DNA of 64,000 nucleotides from Pseudomonas silvicola. GTDB lineage: Bacteria; Pseudomonadota; Gammaproteobacteria; Pseudomonadales; Pseudomonadaceae. The notes beneath the pieces were generated by a model. That model did not search any database. It was not told the origin of the DNA and saw nothing but the letters and a program-made list of their open reading frames with translations. Within the stretch, counting starts at the first letter, position 1; every line of letters begins with the position of its first letter. The position numbers and the translations under genes were made by a program. The stretch covers positions 1-64,000 of the forward strand of contig NZ_CP093282.1 of NCBI RefSeq assembly GCF_026651855.1. Reading direction: 5' to 3'. This document shows positions 49,368 to 60,102 of this stretch, piece after piece.

Positions 49368-49736
49368 ATGAAAGGTATCGAACTCTTCTGGGAATCGTTC
49401 TCGCCTGTTTTTGAATTCGCTCCTGGTGTTGAAGCTGAAGTAGCTGATACATTTGCCCCATATGCTGCTGCATATATGGCATTCCTCGAAGCAAAACCTT
49501 TTGGTTCTGCCCGAGTCCATCAAAAAGCTGATTCTACCGGCGCCATCAAAACCGAAAAAGTTGAAGCTTTTTCTGACAAGCAATACCTCTATGTCTGCCG
49601 TACCATTGGTACCAAGACCCGAGTTTTCAAATTCTACGCTACTACCGGTCTTCTGCTCACCGAAGCAGTTCAGATCGCCCAGTCGCACTACGAAATGTCT
49701 ACGCTTGAATTGATTGACTTGTCTCAAGTCGATTAA
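49368..49736 (+). CDS. Leader-A module gene 1 (second reading)
   Basis: Same gene as 6928-7296. Confidence 0.8.
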   Translation: MKGIELFWESFSPVFEFAPGVEAEVADTFAPYAAAYMAFLEAKPFGSARVHQKADSTGAIKTEKVEAFSDKQYLYVCRTIGTKTRVFKFYATTGLLLTEAVQIAQSHYEMSTLELIDLSQVD

Positions 49737-49908
49737 TCCTGCTTGGACACAGAACGAGATAGCTAACGCTATCTCGTTTTTTTTTGCCTCTGGAATAAAG
49801 CAGATTTGTACTTGACACTAGTGAAAACCTGGACGATTATTTTGGCTAGCAGCATAAGAGCACCAAGGCTGCTTGCGATGCTCTCAACTAACCATTAGGT
49901 AATCCGAC

Positions 49909-50235
49909 ATGAAAACTCGTTCAGAAGCTTGTGCTGTATACCCTGAAGCTTATTTTGATTGGTATTTTGACAACTTGGATGAACTCCAGTTTCAAAATAA
50001 AACTTTCAATGAAGCATACACTGAATGGCTGAATTCAAGTGTTACCCACCAACCGTTCCAAGTGGCTCTCGCCTCAGATGATGACTCAGTTATCGTAGAG
50101 TGCCCGTGCTGTAAAAAGCCTGCGCGCCGCTGCGACTGGGAAACAAATCATAGCGGGGCAATCAACGCTCATTGGTCAATCTCCTGTAGCCACTGCGGTC
50201 ATCAGGACGGAACCAACGATGAAGATCTGGAGTAA
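49909..50235 (+). CDS. Zinc-ribbon protein, leader-A gene 2 (second reading)
   Basis: Same gene as 7469-7795. Confidence 0.82.
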   Translation: MKTRSEACAVYPEAYFDWYFDNLDELQFQNKTFNEAYTEWLNSSVTHQPFQVALASDDDSVIVECPCCKKPARRCDWETNHSGAINAHWSISCSHCGHQDGTNDEDLE

Positions 50236-50378
50236 TCCAGTCTGTAAACACAAGGGCCCACGGGCCCTTTTTTTTATAAGTGCTTGACTTAATCAAAATC
50301 CGTGGCGATTATTGGGATGACGACGTTAGAGCACTACGGTCGTCTGAAATGCTCCCAACTAATCTCTAGAGGTGCAAC

Positions 50379-50648
50379 ATGGGCCACATCGAATCTTATC
50401 AGTTCGTCGATCCACGCGTAGGTGATTTTGGTGTCTGCTATTCCAAACCTACTGAAGCAGAAGCACGTGCTGCTGCTGAACAGGTTGGTTACAGCGGTCC
50501 GATAAAGCTTGTGATTATCGCGTACCCTCCAAAACCTGCGCGTAGTGCAGCTCCTGAGCCAAAGAACGAATGGTTTAATCCACGTCTCAAAAGCGAATGG
50601 AGCGACATGCCGGACTGGGACTACGATGAAGACGGAATTCCGTTCTGA
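50379..50648 (+). CDS. Leader-A module gene 3 (second reading)
   Basis: Same gene as 7939-8208. Confidence 0.78.
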   Translation: MGHIESYQFVDPRVGDFGVCYSKPTEAEARAAAEQVGYSGPIKLVIIAYPPKPARSAAPEPKNEWFNPRLKSEWSDMPDWDYDEDGIPF

Positions 50649-50783
50649 TTCGTACATCAACGCTAATGACCAATAGTCATATCAGCAAACAGAAAGGGCC
50701 TCCAAGGCCCTTTCTTTTTATGGCAGCGTTAAGGGCACACAAGCTGCTGAAATGCCCTAAGTTAACTACTAAGGAGCTTCATC

Positions 50784-51071
50784 ATGAGTCAACATATCTT
50801 CGACAGGGTTAGCAGTATCGACGGTGCTACATACCGCATACTCATGGGATGGGACAAACCATTACAAGAGTATTACTGCGTAATATATGTTCTGCCGGAA
50901 TTAGATGAACCTATCTACTCCAATCTTTACGACAGCTACCATCGAAAAACGCTCTGGTATTATGAAAAGACAGTCATGGAATATGGCCTTACCATACCCG
51001 ATGGCATGCTCTTGGAAATTGTCCAGGACGAACGTGATAATGTCGTCAACAAAGTGAAACACTGGGATTAA
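50784..51071 (+). CDS. Leader-A module gene 4 (second reading)
   Basis: Same gene as 8344-8631. Confidence 0.8.
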   Translation: MSQHIFDRVSSIDGATYRILMGWDKPLQEYYCVIYVLPELDEPIYSNLYDSYHRKTLWYYEKTVMEYGLTIPDGMLLEIVQDERDNVVNKVKHWD

Positions 51072-51229
51072 TCATCCTAGTGCAGCAAGGGGCCAATAGG
51101 CCCCTTGTTTTTTTGCACGCGGTAAATGTTTGGGCTGGGGCTTTCTGGCCCCTTTTTGTTGGTGTGTTTGCTATCGTTTTTTCGGTGGCCAGCTCGACCA
51201 GGTGCACCGAAATGCAATCAAAATGGATC

Positions 51230-51474
51230 GCCTCCGGCGGCCAGGGGTGCCCCCTGGACGGCAATCACAAACCAAGGGCGCTGCCCTTGTTAACCCGCCG
51301 GGGATCATCCCGGTGCCTCGGGAGCGCAGTGGGGTGAAGCTCCACTGCACTCCCAGGCCAAGATTGGGGGTCACTGCGCACCGTCAAGCAGAATGCGCCT
51401 GCGGCGGTCCTGCGGACGCGGAACCCACCTGCGGCGGGGCCCCCGCCATTCAGCTTGACCGCGCTCCGCTCAAG
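51230..51474 (+). repeat. 245 bp hairpin-chain element, copy 1 (second reading)
   Basis: Same element as 8790-9034. Confidence 0.8.
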
Positions 51475-51532
51475 AGCAGAATTTGCAATCATTCGATCCC
51501 CCGGGCAGCTGCTGCAGAACGCACGATTGCTA

Positions 51533-52186
51533 TCATTCTCGGTGCGCCGCTATCCCTAGGCGTTCACGCCTTCTACGCACCGTTGGCTTGCTGAGACCAC
51601 ATCTGCGCGCAATCTCAGCATCACTAATTTTGCCTAGAAGATGGTCGAAACCGGCAGCCTTGGACGTTCGCACGTAAGCAGGTATGCCCAGCTCTTTGCG
51701 CCGCGCCTCCACAACGTTCAGCGGCACATTGGTCTGTCGGCACACCTTGGCATCGGAAAACTTGCCAAGCTGAGCCTCATAGCGGTAGATCGCGTCAGGA
51801 TAGTCCGCGGTGGTTACGAGAGGCGGGGCAGGGCGGGGCTCCTGCAAGGGCGGCAGGGGGAGCCCTGTTCCGGTCGATGATTGAATGCCCCGCGTTCTTC
51901 GACGCCTGTTGACGGCCGGCTCCGTGACGCCCGCCAACGCTGCAACTTCACGGTCGGTCAACACACCAAGCAAGTGGTCAAATGGAGCGATTTTCGACTT
52001 GATGGCGAATCCTGGGACACCCTGAGCTTGCCGGTGCCTGCGCATGGTCGCCTCTGAAACTCCCGCCTCAAGGGCTAAAGCTGCGTCGGAAACCGTGCCT
52101 AAACGGTGGTTGAAACGCGACAGGCAAATCACAACGACACACCACCTACTTCTTGCAGTGAAAGCAACATGGGGCAGGGCCTCCAT
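51533..52186 (-). CDS. HTH-array protein A (second reading)
   Basis: Same gene as 9093-9746. Confidence 0.65.
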   Translation of the reverse strand: MEALPHVAFTARSRWCVVVICLSRFNHRLGTVSDAALALEAGVSEATMRRHRQAQGVPGFAIKSKIAPFDHLLGVLTDREVAALAGVTEPAVNRRRRTRGIQSSTGTGLPLPPLQEPRPAPPLVTTADYPDAIYRYEAQLGKFSDAKVCRQTNVPLNVVEARRKELGIPAYVRTSKAAGFDHLLGKISDAEIARRCGLSKPTVRRRRERLGIAAHRE

Positions 52187-52254
52187 TACGGTTCCAAGGT
52201 GACGGTTTGCTGGCCGAATGCACCGGGCCAGCACAGCCCACCGGCAGCGGCCAT

Positions 52255-52680
52255 TTAACCGTTCTGCTGTCGACGGTAAAGCCAGTAGTAACCCCCAACA
52301 AGAATGATCGCCAGGCCTGTCCAGTGGATCACTGGTGATGCCCACCAGGCGACTGGCGGCGGGACGCCAAGAAAAGTGGGACCGATTGCACCCCATTCTT
52401 CCATCGCAGGCCAGAGGCCACCCCAGGCAGTGGCAGCGGCCAAGGGCGCCACTCCAGCCAGCGTCAGGAAATATTCGTTAGTGGATTGCGTTTCACACCA
52501 TAGCCCCACCCCTAACGCGACAACCGCAAGGATCACGCCTGCGATGATCCAGGCGGATCCTGACCAGGACAACGCCAAGCTGTCCGGGAGCAACTGAAGG
52601 ACCAGGTACACAATCCCAGCGGCTAATGCGGCGGCCGCTATGGTACCGCCCACTACCTTTTCATCGTCTCTAGTCATCAT
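52255..52680 (-). CDS. Membrane protein (second reading)
   Basis: Same gene as 9815-10240. Confidence 0.78.
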   Translation of the reverse strand: MMTRDDEKVVGGTIAAAALAAGIVYLVLQLLPDSLALSWSGSAWIIAGVILAVVALGVGLWCETQSTNEYFLTLAGVAPLAAATAWGGLWPAMEEWGAIGPTFLGVPPPVAWWASPVIHWTGLAIILVGGYYWLYRRQQNG

Positions 52681-53027
52681 CACCACCCCTGCACGTGCTT
52701 GATCTGCTTGCACGTGGCAAGCTGCCGGTCCGAAGCTGTTTTGAGAGCCTGTGTATCAGGGGCCTTAGCCACATCGGTGTTTGCGTATTTTTCGTAAACC
52801 TCTGCCAGGTCGTCGCTTGCGTCCTGCAGGTTCTTCACACACGCATTCACCTTGTCCGCGTTCAGTACCAGGTTGCCCGTCGATGCTCCAGGCGCAGCAG
52901 GCATAACGGCATCCCAAGAAGCCCTGGCCGCATCTACCAGTTTCCTGGCGTCACCCTCTGCCGCATTACAGCCAGCAACCAAAGAAGCCAGCAGGACCAC
53001 CAGCAGGGGCTTGATTGGCTTATTCAT
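52680..53027 (-). CDS. Putative lipoprotein (second reading)
   Basis: Same gene as 10240-10587. Confidence 0.75.
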   Translation of the reverse strand: MNKPIKPLLVVLLASLVAGCNAAEGDARKLVDAARASWDAVMPAAPGASTGNLVLNADKVNACVKNLQDASDDLAEVYEKYANTDVAKAPDTQALKTASDRQLATCKQIKHVQGW

Positions 53028-53442
53028 CAATGCTCGCCTCCAAAATTGTGCCGTCCGGGCGAACAGCTACGGTCCGGGCGTTCCCTAAGCGCTTGAAGGT
53101 CCAGCGCTCCTGGATCGACTTCCCGCCTCCGTCAGGGACAATCAACACCTGCCGGGAACCATTCGCTACCTTGATCGAGGCGCACGGTTGCCGCTCGCCT
53201 GGCTGGCAATCGGACCCGTACGCTTTCGCTGTTTTCCCATTGCTCAAAGTAAGCTCCATTCCAGGGGGAATGTAAGACGCACTAGACCGTGAATTGCTTG
53301 ATTGAGGTAACAACTTTTTAACGTCGCTTACTGCACTGGTGACTGAGTGCAAATTGAAATCCGCATTGGCAGCGGTGGCAGCGAATAAAAACGCAATAGC
53401 CCCCAGAGTAATCAATGATCTTTTAGTAGTTGCAGTATCCAT
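53020..53442 (-). CDS. Secreted protein (second reading)
   Basis: Same gene as 10580-11002. Confidence 0.75.
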   Translation of the reverse strand: MDTATTKRSLITLGAIAFLFAATAANADFNLHSVTSAVSDVKKLLPQSSNSRSSASYIPPGMELTLSNGKTAKAYGSDCQPGERQPCASIKVANGSRQVLIVPDGGGKSIQERWTFKRLGNARTVAVRPDGTILEASIDE

Positions 53443-53455
53443 ACTTCCCTCTCTT

Positions 53456-54079
53456 TTAACTGTCTTTTAAGCTTTTCTTCACCCGAAAAACTGTGGCAAC
53501 TCCACAATCAGCCAACTTGGCAATTTCGTCGGCTGATGCCTGAGGATGTTTATCTAATAGCTTCTCCACCCGAGTCCATAGAGCGGCGTTTTTGGACCTT
53601 CCAGGCGGCATCCAGTTCGGATCTGCGGCCCGCTTGTTAGCCAAGCCCTGGCGGATCCGCTCTACGCGCTTCTCCTGGTCCAATCGGGCCATGGTCGACA
53701 TAAGGTCAATCAGCATGCTGTTGATGACCCCCATAATTTGACCGGTGATACTGCTATCGGCCTGCATGTGGCTGGTGGGCAAATCCTCGACCATCAGACG
53801 GAGCTGTTTGTCAGCCATAATCGCCTTGAGCTTCCCCCAGTCGTCCAGGCTTAGCCTAGACAGGCGATCCACCGATTCAACCACCAGCACGTCGCCCGGA
53901 TCAGCCTGGCTAAGCAACCGCATCAGCTCAGGTCGCTCCAAGCGCGTGCCTGAGACGTTTTCGCTGTAAATGCCGACGATGACCAGGCTCTTACCTTCGC
54001 AAAATTCAATCAGCTGCTTCCTTGCCCTATCTGCATCCTGGTCCTTCGTGGACGCGCGCAAATAAAGGTGTGCGTTCAT
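53456..54079 (-). CDS. Serine recombinase (second reading)
   Basis: Same gene as 11016-11639. Confidence 0.92.
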   Translation of the reverse strand: MNAHLYLRASTKDQDADRARKQLIEFCEGKSLVIVGIYSENVSGTRLERPELMRLLSQADPGDVLVVESVDRLSRLSLDDWGKLKAIMADKQLRLMVEDLPTSHMQADSSITGQIMGVINSMLIDLMSTMARLDQEKRVERIRQGLANKRAADPNWMPPGRSKNAALWTRVEKLLDKHPQASADEIAKLADCGVATVFRVKKSLKDS

Positions 54080-54426
54080 TAACGCGGCAACTCCAGGCGC
54101 GGCTTAATGCCCTCATGCGCTAAGTGCCGAAGCTGGAATTCGTGACGCCGAAGCTCGGCTTGGTTAGGTAGATCACCGGCTTCGGCGCATTGAGCCGCGG
54201 ATTGCAAACACGCCCGATAGATATCAGCAGACCATTGATCTAACTCACACTCAGGCAATAGCTCCAGAATGCGCATTGCCTTCAGTACCCCGCGACACTC
54301 TCCGAAATACTTGGCTCGAAACTCATTAATCACCTGACGTGCAAGGTCTCGCACAGTGTTAGAAAGATGCCATATCAACGCATCATCGTTACGCGTTCCA
54401 AGCTGTTCAAGTAGCTGCGAACTCAT
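54079..54426 (-). CDS. Unknown protein (second reading)
   Basis: Same gene as 11639-11986. Confidence 0.72.
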   Translation of the reverse strand: MSSQLLEQLGTRNDDALIWHLSNTVRDLARQVINEFRAKYFGECRGVLKAMRILELLPECELDQWSADIYRACLQSAAQCAEAGDLPNQAELRRHEFQLRHLAHEGIKPRLELPR

Positions 54427-54438
54427 AAATCACCATTG

Positions 54439-54660
54439 TTAGTTATTTACAGGAGAAACGCTTTTGTTTTCTTTGAATGCCCAGACCAGGCCTAACAAGC
54501 GATGCCTGCGAAGATAGTAGGTGTAGGAGCCTCGATGGCGGCTCATGCTGGTCGCCACAACTTCTGTGAAGCTATCTCCAGGCCGTGCCATTCGGGTCCC
54601 TTTGTAAGGGCCCTCAATGACCGGCAATGGCTTCGTCTCGTCTCTTATATTGCCGCTCAC
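54439..54660 (-). CDS. Small basic protein (second reading)
   Basis: Same gene as 11999-12220. Confidence 0.65.
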   Translation of the reverse strand: MSGNIRDETKPLPVIEGPYKGTRMARPGDSFTEVVATSMSRHRGSYTYYLRRHRLLGLVWAFKENKSVSPVNN

Positions 54661-54875
54661 AGCGCAGCCCCAAAGTGATCCTTGGCACGACTGAGTTCCA
54701 CAATTAGCTTTGCGTACGCAGTATCATCGATCAGCTCCTCAACGTGTAACGCATTCAGATAGCCGCCCGCCCAAGCAGCTCGGTGCAGCATACTCGCAAT
54801 GTCGTCTGCATCGCGTACAAGCTGAATGCACTTGCGTACCCGCTCAAGTGTTCCAGGATCACTCTGTTCAGCCAT
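54657..54875 (-). CDS. Small helical protein (second reading)
   Basis: Same gene as 12217-12435. Confidence 0.65.
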   Translation of the reverse strand: MAEQSDPGTLERVRKCIQLVRDADDIASMLHRAAWAGGYLNALHVEELIDDTAYAKLIVELSRAKDHFGAAL

Positions 54876-54888
54876 TTTTACGGTTCCT

Positions 54889-55155
54889 TCAATCTGATAC
54901 GTGTGCGTTTGCCAGTAAATGTCCAACTGCCAAGGTAGCCGCAATCCTAACTGCGGGAGGTGCTTTATCGTGAGTTCGCAAGAACTTAGTCAAACCATCC
55001 AGTGCGGCTGCACCACCGGCAATGCCTAACGCAGTCGCGGCAGAACCCCGTTCTCCTTCCTCAGCACTTCTCAACCGCATAGTCTCAATCAACAACATCA
55101 AAGCCGCTTCCGCGTTTTCGGGAGCGATTACTGAATTATGCTGTTCTTTATTCAT
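54889..55155 (-). CDS. Small Ala-rich protein (second reading)
   Basis: Same gene as 12449-12715. Confidence 0.65.
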   Translation of the reverse strand: MNKEQHNSVIAPENAEAALMLLIETMRLRSAEEGERGSAATALGIAGGAAALDGLTKFLRTHDKAPPAVRIAATLAVGHLLANAHVSD

Positions 55156-55240
55156 ACATTTTCCTTAATCAAGGATTAGAGTCGGTTCATACCGGATCTT
55201 TCCTACTCCCACTCACTTTTTCGCGGTGGCGAGCTTGGAT

Positions 55241-55402
55241 TCAGTAACCAAGCCAGACAAGTACATCGCAGGCCTTGTACTCCGGGTGGTCACCCAGCTC
55301 TGCGAACATTTCAGACGGATCCTGCGTGTGTTTCCGGCATTCACGTTCAGCTTCCTCACGGGTCACAATCCTTTTATCATCCATCGCTTCATCTAGGGTC
55401 AT
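55241..55402 (-). CDS. 53-residue protein, paralogue 1 (second reading)
   Basis: Same gene as 12801-12962. Confidence 0.7.
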   Translation of the reverse strand: MTLDEAMDDKRIVTREEAERECRKHTQDPSEMFAELGDHPEYKACDVLVWLGY

Positions 55403-55442
55403 TGTTATGTCCTATTTGATATGTGTGTCGAAAGACGGATTC

Positions 55443-55676
55443 CTAGAAAACTTTGATGCTGTGAGCGATCAAGGTTTTGACTGCCTCGTCGCTTAGCTCG
55501 ATGGGGCCGACCAACGCAGCGGCTTCTTCTAACCGCTTGGTTGCGGCACTGAGCCGGTCGCGATTGATCGCCACGGCTACGTGATTGCCGGACTGCTCGG
55601 CACGCTCCAGTGCAGCCAGTTCAGCACGGCGGGCAATTTCAAGCCCAAAAATGCGGTCAGTGATGGTGGTCGCCAT
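55443..55676 (-). CDS. Small unknown protein (second reading)
   Basis: Same gene as 13003-13236. Confidence 0.68.
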   Translation of the reverse strand: MATTITDRIFGLEIARRAELAALERAEQSGNHVAVAINRDRLSAATKRLEEAAALVGPIELSDEAVKTLIAHSIKVF

Positions 55677-55693
55677 GATTGTTTTCCGTGGAT

Positions 55694-56032
55694 TCAGTAG
55701 TCGTTGAAAATTCGGAGGATAAACCCTGCCATGGCCATCACCATTCCGATCACAAACACGATGGAATTCAAGCCTGCGGGGCCAAATGCCCAAGCGGCAC
55801 CCACGCCGAATACTAAAGGGCCTACCACAACGGCGAACGCGCCGATTAACCCGTAAAGCCCGATCGACGCCACAATGATAAACACGCCGACGCCGATGAT
55901 TACCGAGCTATATTCGCTACTGATCCCGTAGAAGTTCGCGAGGAATACGCCAAGGGCGCAGCCTCCCAACGCGGAGAGAGCGAGTCCGGTCGTTCGCAAT
56001 ACCAGATTTGTAGCGCCGATTGTCATAGTCAT
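55694..56032 (-). CDS. Membrane protein (second reading)
   Basis: Same gene as 13254-13592. Confidence 0.68.
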   Translation of the reverse strand: MTMTIGATNLVLRTTGLALSALGGCALGVFLANFYGISSEYSSVIIGVGVFIIVASIGLYGLIGAFAVVVGPLVFGVGAAWAFGPAGLNSIVFVIGMVMAMAGFILRIFNDY

Positions 56033-56399
56033 TTTGTCCCTGCTCGATCCCGAGGGCCGAAAGTGCCCTGCTCCTACCGCCTCGGCCCAGCGGTTTGACG
56101 GCTGGGCTTGTGGTTTACCTGCGCGGCGTCGGTATCCACCCACTTCATTCCTTTCCCGCTGGCCCCCAGACGTAACGACTATCTTATCTAATCAAATTCG
56201 ATAGACCTAAGATATTCTATCCGTTTTCCTCCTGTCTATAGATAAATGATAGGTGTTGACCGATGGCTATCCTAATATCGTCTAGCTATAGATTTCTGAG
56301 AGTATGCAGGCTTGGGGTGGGCAGGGTGCGGGGCCTGAAAAGAAAAAACCCGCCTTGGCCGAAGCCGTAGCGGGTTTCCTCCCTAGTCAAACAGGTCCG

Positions 56400-56498
56400 T
56401 TAGAACCAGTCTTTCCAGTGATCCCTGATGAACTCATAAGCAGCGCGAGCCGCCATGCGAAACACCAGTTCCTTCAGTGTATTCCGTAGAAACTTCAT
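56400..56498 (-). CDS. Possible 32-residue peptide (second reading)
   Basis: Same frame as 13960-14058. Confidence 0.35.
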   Translation of the reverse strand: MKFLRNTLKELVFRMAARAAYEFIRDHWKDWF

Positions 56499-57010
56499 AC
56501 TTTAGGCACCTGAATGGGGGCCTTCCCTCTGGCGCTTTTCCGGGACACATAACGCCATCGGAACACGTCAAGTGCTTCCAGTGAGGTTCAGCCGGTTGAA
56601 GGGCCTCAGGTCTCACCCGCGCGGCTTCCTACGGCCGCGCCCTTGGTCCGAAATCGATAAAGCAACCAGCCCACAACACCTTTCACAAGTGACGGCCCAA
56701 TCTTAGCCATGGCCAGCGCAATGTGCCATCATAAATTTTGAGGCAGTTTTCGTTTAGGCCCTGGGTTCAAGGCGTCTGAACCTCGACTTTCCCCTGTAAT
56801 TGCTGGGCTGTTCATCAAAAAAGAGTTGCAATCATAATTTACCTTTGTAAACATGATTCCCACGTCAAGTGCTTTCAGTGAGACCCGCAGAACGGCTCCT
56901 AACCGGTCTGCAAAAGAAAAACCGCCCTTCCTAAGGCGGTTTTTTTTTGGCCTGCGCTCAGTGGACGCCCGTTCGACCGCTTTACCTGGCGAAAAACGTA
57001 GCTCCTATAT

Positions 57011-57030
57011 TACTGTATGCACAAACAGTA
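57011..57030 (+). promoter_or_regulatory. LexA box (second reading)
   Basis: Same site as 14571-14590. Confidence 0.85.
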
Positions 57031-57042
57031 TTAAGGTGCGCC

Positions 57043-57471
57043 ATGAACGTCTCGTCCCTTCAACAAGTCTGCACCTCCAGCCAGGAGATTTCGGTCCTGG
57101 CAGGGTCAGCCGCAGGTGGCTTTCCAAGCCCTGCAGCAGACTTCTACGAACCGCCTATCTCGCTTGATGACCTGCTCAACATCCGCGCTCCGCATGTCTG
57201 GATCGTCCAGCTCGAAGGCGAAAGCATGAGCGGCGCCGGTCTATACGATGGTTCGCGGCTGGTGGTCGACCGCTCGATCACCCCCTGCGCGGGTCACATT
57301 GTCCTTGCCTACGTGGACAATCAGCCAGTGGTCAAGCGCCTGGAACGGTCGCTGGCCGGGTGGCATCTGGTGTCGGAACACCCCGACTACAAGCCGGTTG
57401 CGCCCAGCGAGTACGACACCATCGAGATATTCGGCGTCGTCACCTGGTGTCTGACTCCCCATGCAATCTGA
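57043..57471 (+). CDS. rulA: RulA/UmuD-like protein (second reading)
   Basis: Same gene as 14603-15031. Confidence 0.93.
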   Translation: MNVSSLQQVCTSSQEISVLAGSAAGGFPSPAADFYEPPISLDDLLNIRAPHVWIVQLEGESMSGAGLYDGSRLVVDRSITPCAGHIVLAYVDNQPVVKRLERSLAGWHLVSEHPDYKPVAPSEYDTIEIFGVVTWCLTPHAI

Positions 57472-58762
57472 CCTGGGCAAGCCCGTATTCGGCCTGGTGG
57501 ATGTCAACAGCTTCTATTGCAGCTGCGAACGCATCTTCCGGCCCGAGCTGCGTAATCGCCCGGTGGTGGTTCTCTCAAATTCGGACGGGTGCATCGTAGC
57601 CAGGACGCCCGAGGCGAAGGCCCTGGGTTTGAAGATGGGCGACCCCTATTTCAAGGTGAGCGGTTTCCTCAAGCAGCACGGCGTCGCCGTTTTCAGTAGC
57701 AATTACGCGCTTTATGGCGAACTGAGCCATAGGGTGTCGATGGCTATTGCATCGCTTTCGCCTGCCGTGGAGGTCTACAGCATCGACGAAAGCTTCGTGC
57801 GCCTTGATGGCCTGGCAGAGCCCCTGCTGGACGTGGGCCGGTCCATCCAGGCGCGAGTGCTGGAATGGACGGCGCTGCCGGTCGGGGTGGGCATCGGCCA
57901 CACCAAGACGCTGGCCAAGGCCGCGCAGCACGCCTCCAAGGTGTGGCGCGACAAAACCGGGGGCGTGGTGGACCTGCGCAAGCCGGAGGCCGTGGAATGG
58001 CTGCTGAAGCGCATGCCGGTCCAGGACGTGTGGGGCATCGGCGGCCGCATGAGGGCGAACCTCGAAATGGATGGCATCACTACGGCCTGGCATCTGTCAC
58101 TGGCCGATCCCCGCGCCATGGGCCGCAAGTATTCCGTGGTGCTGGAGCGCACCATCCGCGAACTCCGCGGCGAGTCCTGCATGGATCTGGAACAAGCGGC
58201 GCCGGACAAGCAATCGATCTGTTCCAGCAAGATGTTCGGCAAGCGCGTCCACACCCTGGAAGGCCTTCGCGAAGCCCTGGCCAGCTACATGCATCGGGCA
58301 GCGACCAAGCTGCGAGCGCAGCGCTCGATGTGCGGCGCTTTCAGGATCGGGATTCAGACTTCGTTCCATGGGGACGGCCCTAAGTACGCGCAGGGCATAA
58401 CCTGCAAACCCGAATACCCCACCGATGATGTGCGGGTACTGACCAAACATGCGCTGCGCGGCCTGGATGCCATTTACCGGCCAGGCTTCGCCTACAGCAA
58501 AGCCGAAGTGCTGTTGATGGATCTGCGCAAGCGCGGGGAGTTCACGCAGGACCTGTTCACGGAATGCCAGCCGGAAAGATCTGACGCGCTGATGGCGGTC
58601 ATGGATCGGATCAACAAGCGGTGGGGGAGGGAGTGCCTACGCACGGCAGCGGTGCCCATGGTGCCCGACTGGGGAATGCGCCGAGCCTTGTTGAGCCCGA
58701 GCTATATGACCAACTGGGACCAGCTATGGACCGTCTACGCGCACGATCAGGTGCAGAAATGA
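57461..58762 (+). CDS. rulB: RulB/UmuC-like polymerase (second reading)
   Basis: Same gene as 15021-16322. Confidence 0.95.
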   Translation: MQSDLGKPVFGLVDVNSFYCSCERIFRPELRNRPVVVLSNSDGCIVARTPEAKALGLKMGDPYFKVSGFLKQHGVAVFSSNYALYGELSHRVSMAIASLSPAVEVYSIDESFVRLDGLAEPLLDVGRSIQARVLEWTALPVGVGIGHTKTLAKAAQHASKVWRDKTGGVVDLRKPEAVEWLLKRMPVQDVWGIGGRMRANLEMDGITTAWHLSLADPRAMGRKYSVVLERTIRELRGESCMDLEQAAPDKQSICSSKMFGKRVHTLEGLREALASYMHRAATKLRAQRSMCGAFRIGIQTSFHGDGPKYAQGITCKPEYPTDDVRVLTKHALRGLDAIYRPGFAYSKAEVLLMDLRKRGEFTQDLFTECQPERSDALMAVMDRINKRWGRECLRTAAVPMVPDWGMRRALLSPSYMTNWDQLWTVYAHDQVQK

Positions 58763-58860
58763 CCGCCTACGCGGCTGGATTGCGCGGCGACAGGCCTAAC
58801 ACATATATGTGATAAGCTGTATTGAACACAGGACTCGATTTCACGGGAGGGAAGGGGGCC

Positions 58861-59376
58861 ATGATAGAGCGCGACCAGACTGACCAGGAGCGGTTAATTG
58901 CCAGGTATAGCCAGGAAATTGAAGCGGCCTTTGTGCATCAGATGCAGGCCCTCCTTGAGTACCTGGACAAAGGTATAGGCAAGCCAGCCTCCATTGCTGG
59001 CCGGTGCGGAGCTGAACTTGGGGCCGCTCACAAACGCTGCAAACGTAGCCTGGTACTAATGGCGCTTCGCGCCGAGCGGGATAGGGGGCTCGATGTCACC
59101 CCCGCAGTCGCTGCGCACTGTTTCCAGCGGCTTATTGGGCGAAGCATCGATGACCGCGCCGCAGCCGCGACCTTTGCGACTCCGGGCCGAACCGCCGCCG
59201 ACAAGTCACGCGTCAGCGCCGACGACTTGGCTGCGCTGGAAAGCACGCTCCGCGCCCAGGTCCGCGATTTGATTATTGAGATGGAGATAATCCGAGTCGA
59301 CGCCCGCGAAACATACGCTGAGCGCACCAGAGCGGCCGCCCGCGAACAGGCTGAAGCGAAACTTCTGGGGCCCTGA
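58861..59376 (+). CDS. Unknown protein between palindromes (second reading)
   Basis: Same gene as 16421-16936. Confidence 0.72.
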   Translation: MIERDQTDQERLIARYSQEIEAAFVHQMQALLEYLDKGIGKPASIAGRCGAELGAAHKRCKRSLVLMALRAERDRGLDVTPAVAAHCFQRLIGRSIDDRAAAATFATPGRTAADKSRVSADDLAALESTLRAQVRDLIIEMEIIRVDARETYAERTRAAAREQAEAKLLGP

Positions 59377-59453
59377 CCAGGAACTGCCCGAGTATGCCTA
59401 ACACATATATGTGTTAGGCCTATAAAAGCGCAGCCTGGCAATCTTGCGGAGGG

Positions 59454-59765
59454 CTACCCCCCGCCACTCTTTCCGGTCCTGGGCTTGATGGCCACTGTTT
59501 GCGAGACATGGTAAGCAGGTACCCATCGAGTCGGCAACACCGTGCCATGGAGCGACCCCCCATGACCGCTAATCACGAACGCTACGGGCTCTTCGCCCTT
59601 CGCGACTCGTCTGCGATCCAGCTTCCAATACCCGGCGGTTTTGATGTCGTCGGGTTTGACCGGCCAGCATTCAGAGCCCCCTGGCTGACATTCATAATGA
59701 GGCACTGCAGGATTGTCAGCCTGCTCAGCTTTCAACCTGGCAACAACTTTCTCAGAGCGGGACAT
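59454..59765 (-). CDS. Small unknown protein (second reading)
   Basis: Same gene as 17014-17325. Confidence 0.7.
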   Translation of the reverse strand: MSRSEKVVARLKAEQADNPAVPHYECQPGGSECWPVKPDDIKTAGYWKLDRRRVAKGEEPVAFVISGHGGSLHGTVLPTRWVPAYHVSQTVAIKPRTGKSGGG

Positions 59766-59834
59766 AAATCACCTCTGTTATGCAATCAAACGCAGCATCG
59801 ATCGGCGCCGCCGGCAGCGCGTTTTGATTGCATT

Positions 59835-60098
59835 TTATGACGCAATAAAAGCGTCGTCCTGGTTCGCCAGCTCGATCACGTGTGCGCAATGGCTGCTCAG
59901 CCCGCGCAGCGCTTGCTTGTAGCTCAGCAAACTCAATTCCAGCTCCTTAATCCGCGCGTTGGCTTCGGCCAGTTGCGCCGTGGTAGAGACCCCAATGTTG
60001 GCAGCCTTTACCAACGCCTTCGCGGTTGTTTTTTCCCCGGTCAATTTGCCAAAGGCGTCTTTTTCTTCCGGGGTCAAATCACGAATAGTCAAAGCCAT
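59835..60098 (-). CDS. Small helical protein (second reading)
   Basis: Same gene as 17395-17658. Confidence 0.7.
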   Translation of the reverse strand: MALTIRDLTPEEKDAFGKLTGEKTTAKALVKAANIGVSTTAQLAEANARIKELELSLLSYKQALRGLSSHCAHVIELANQDDAFIAS

Positions 60099-60102
60099 GC
60101 TG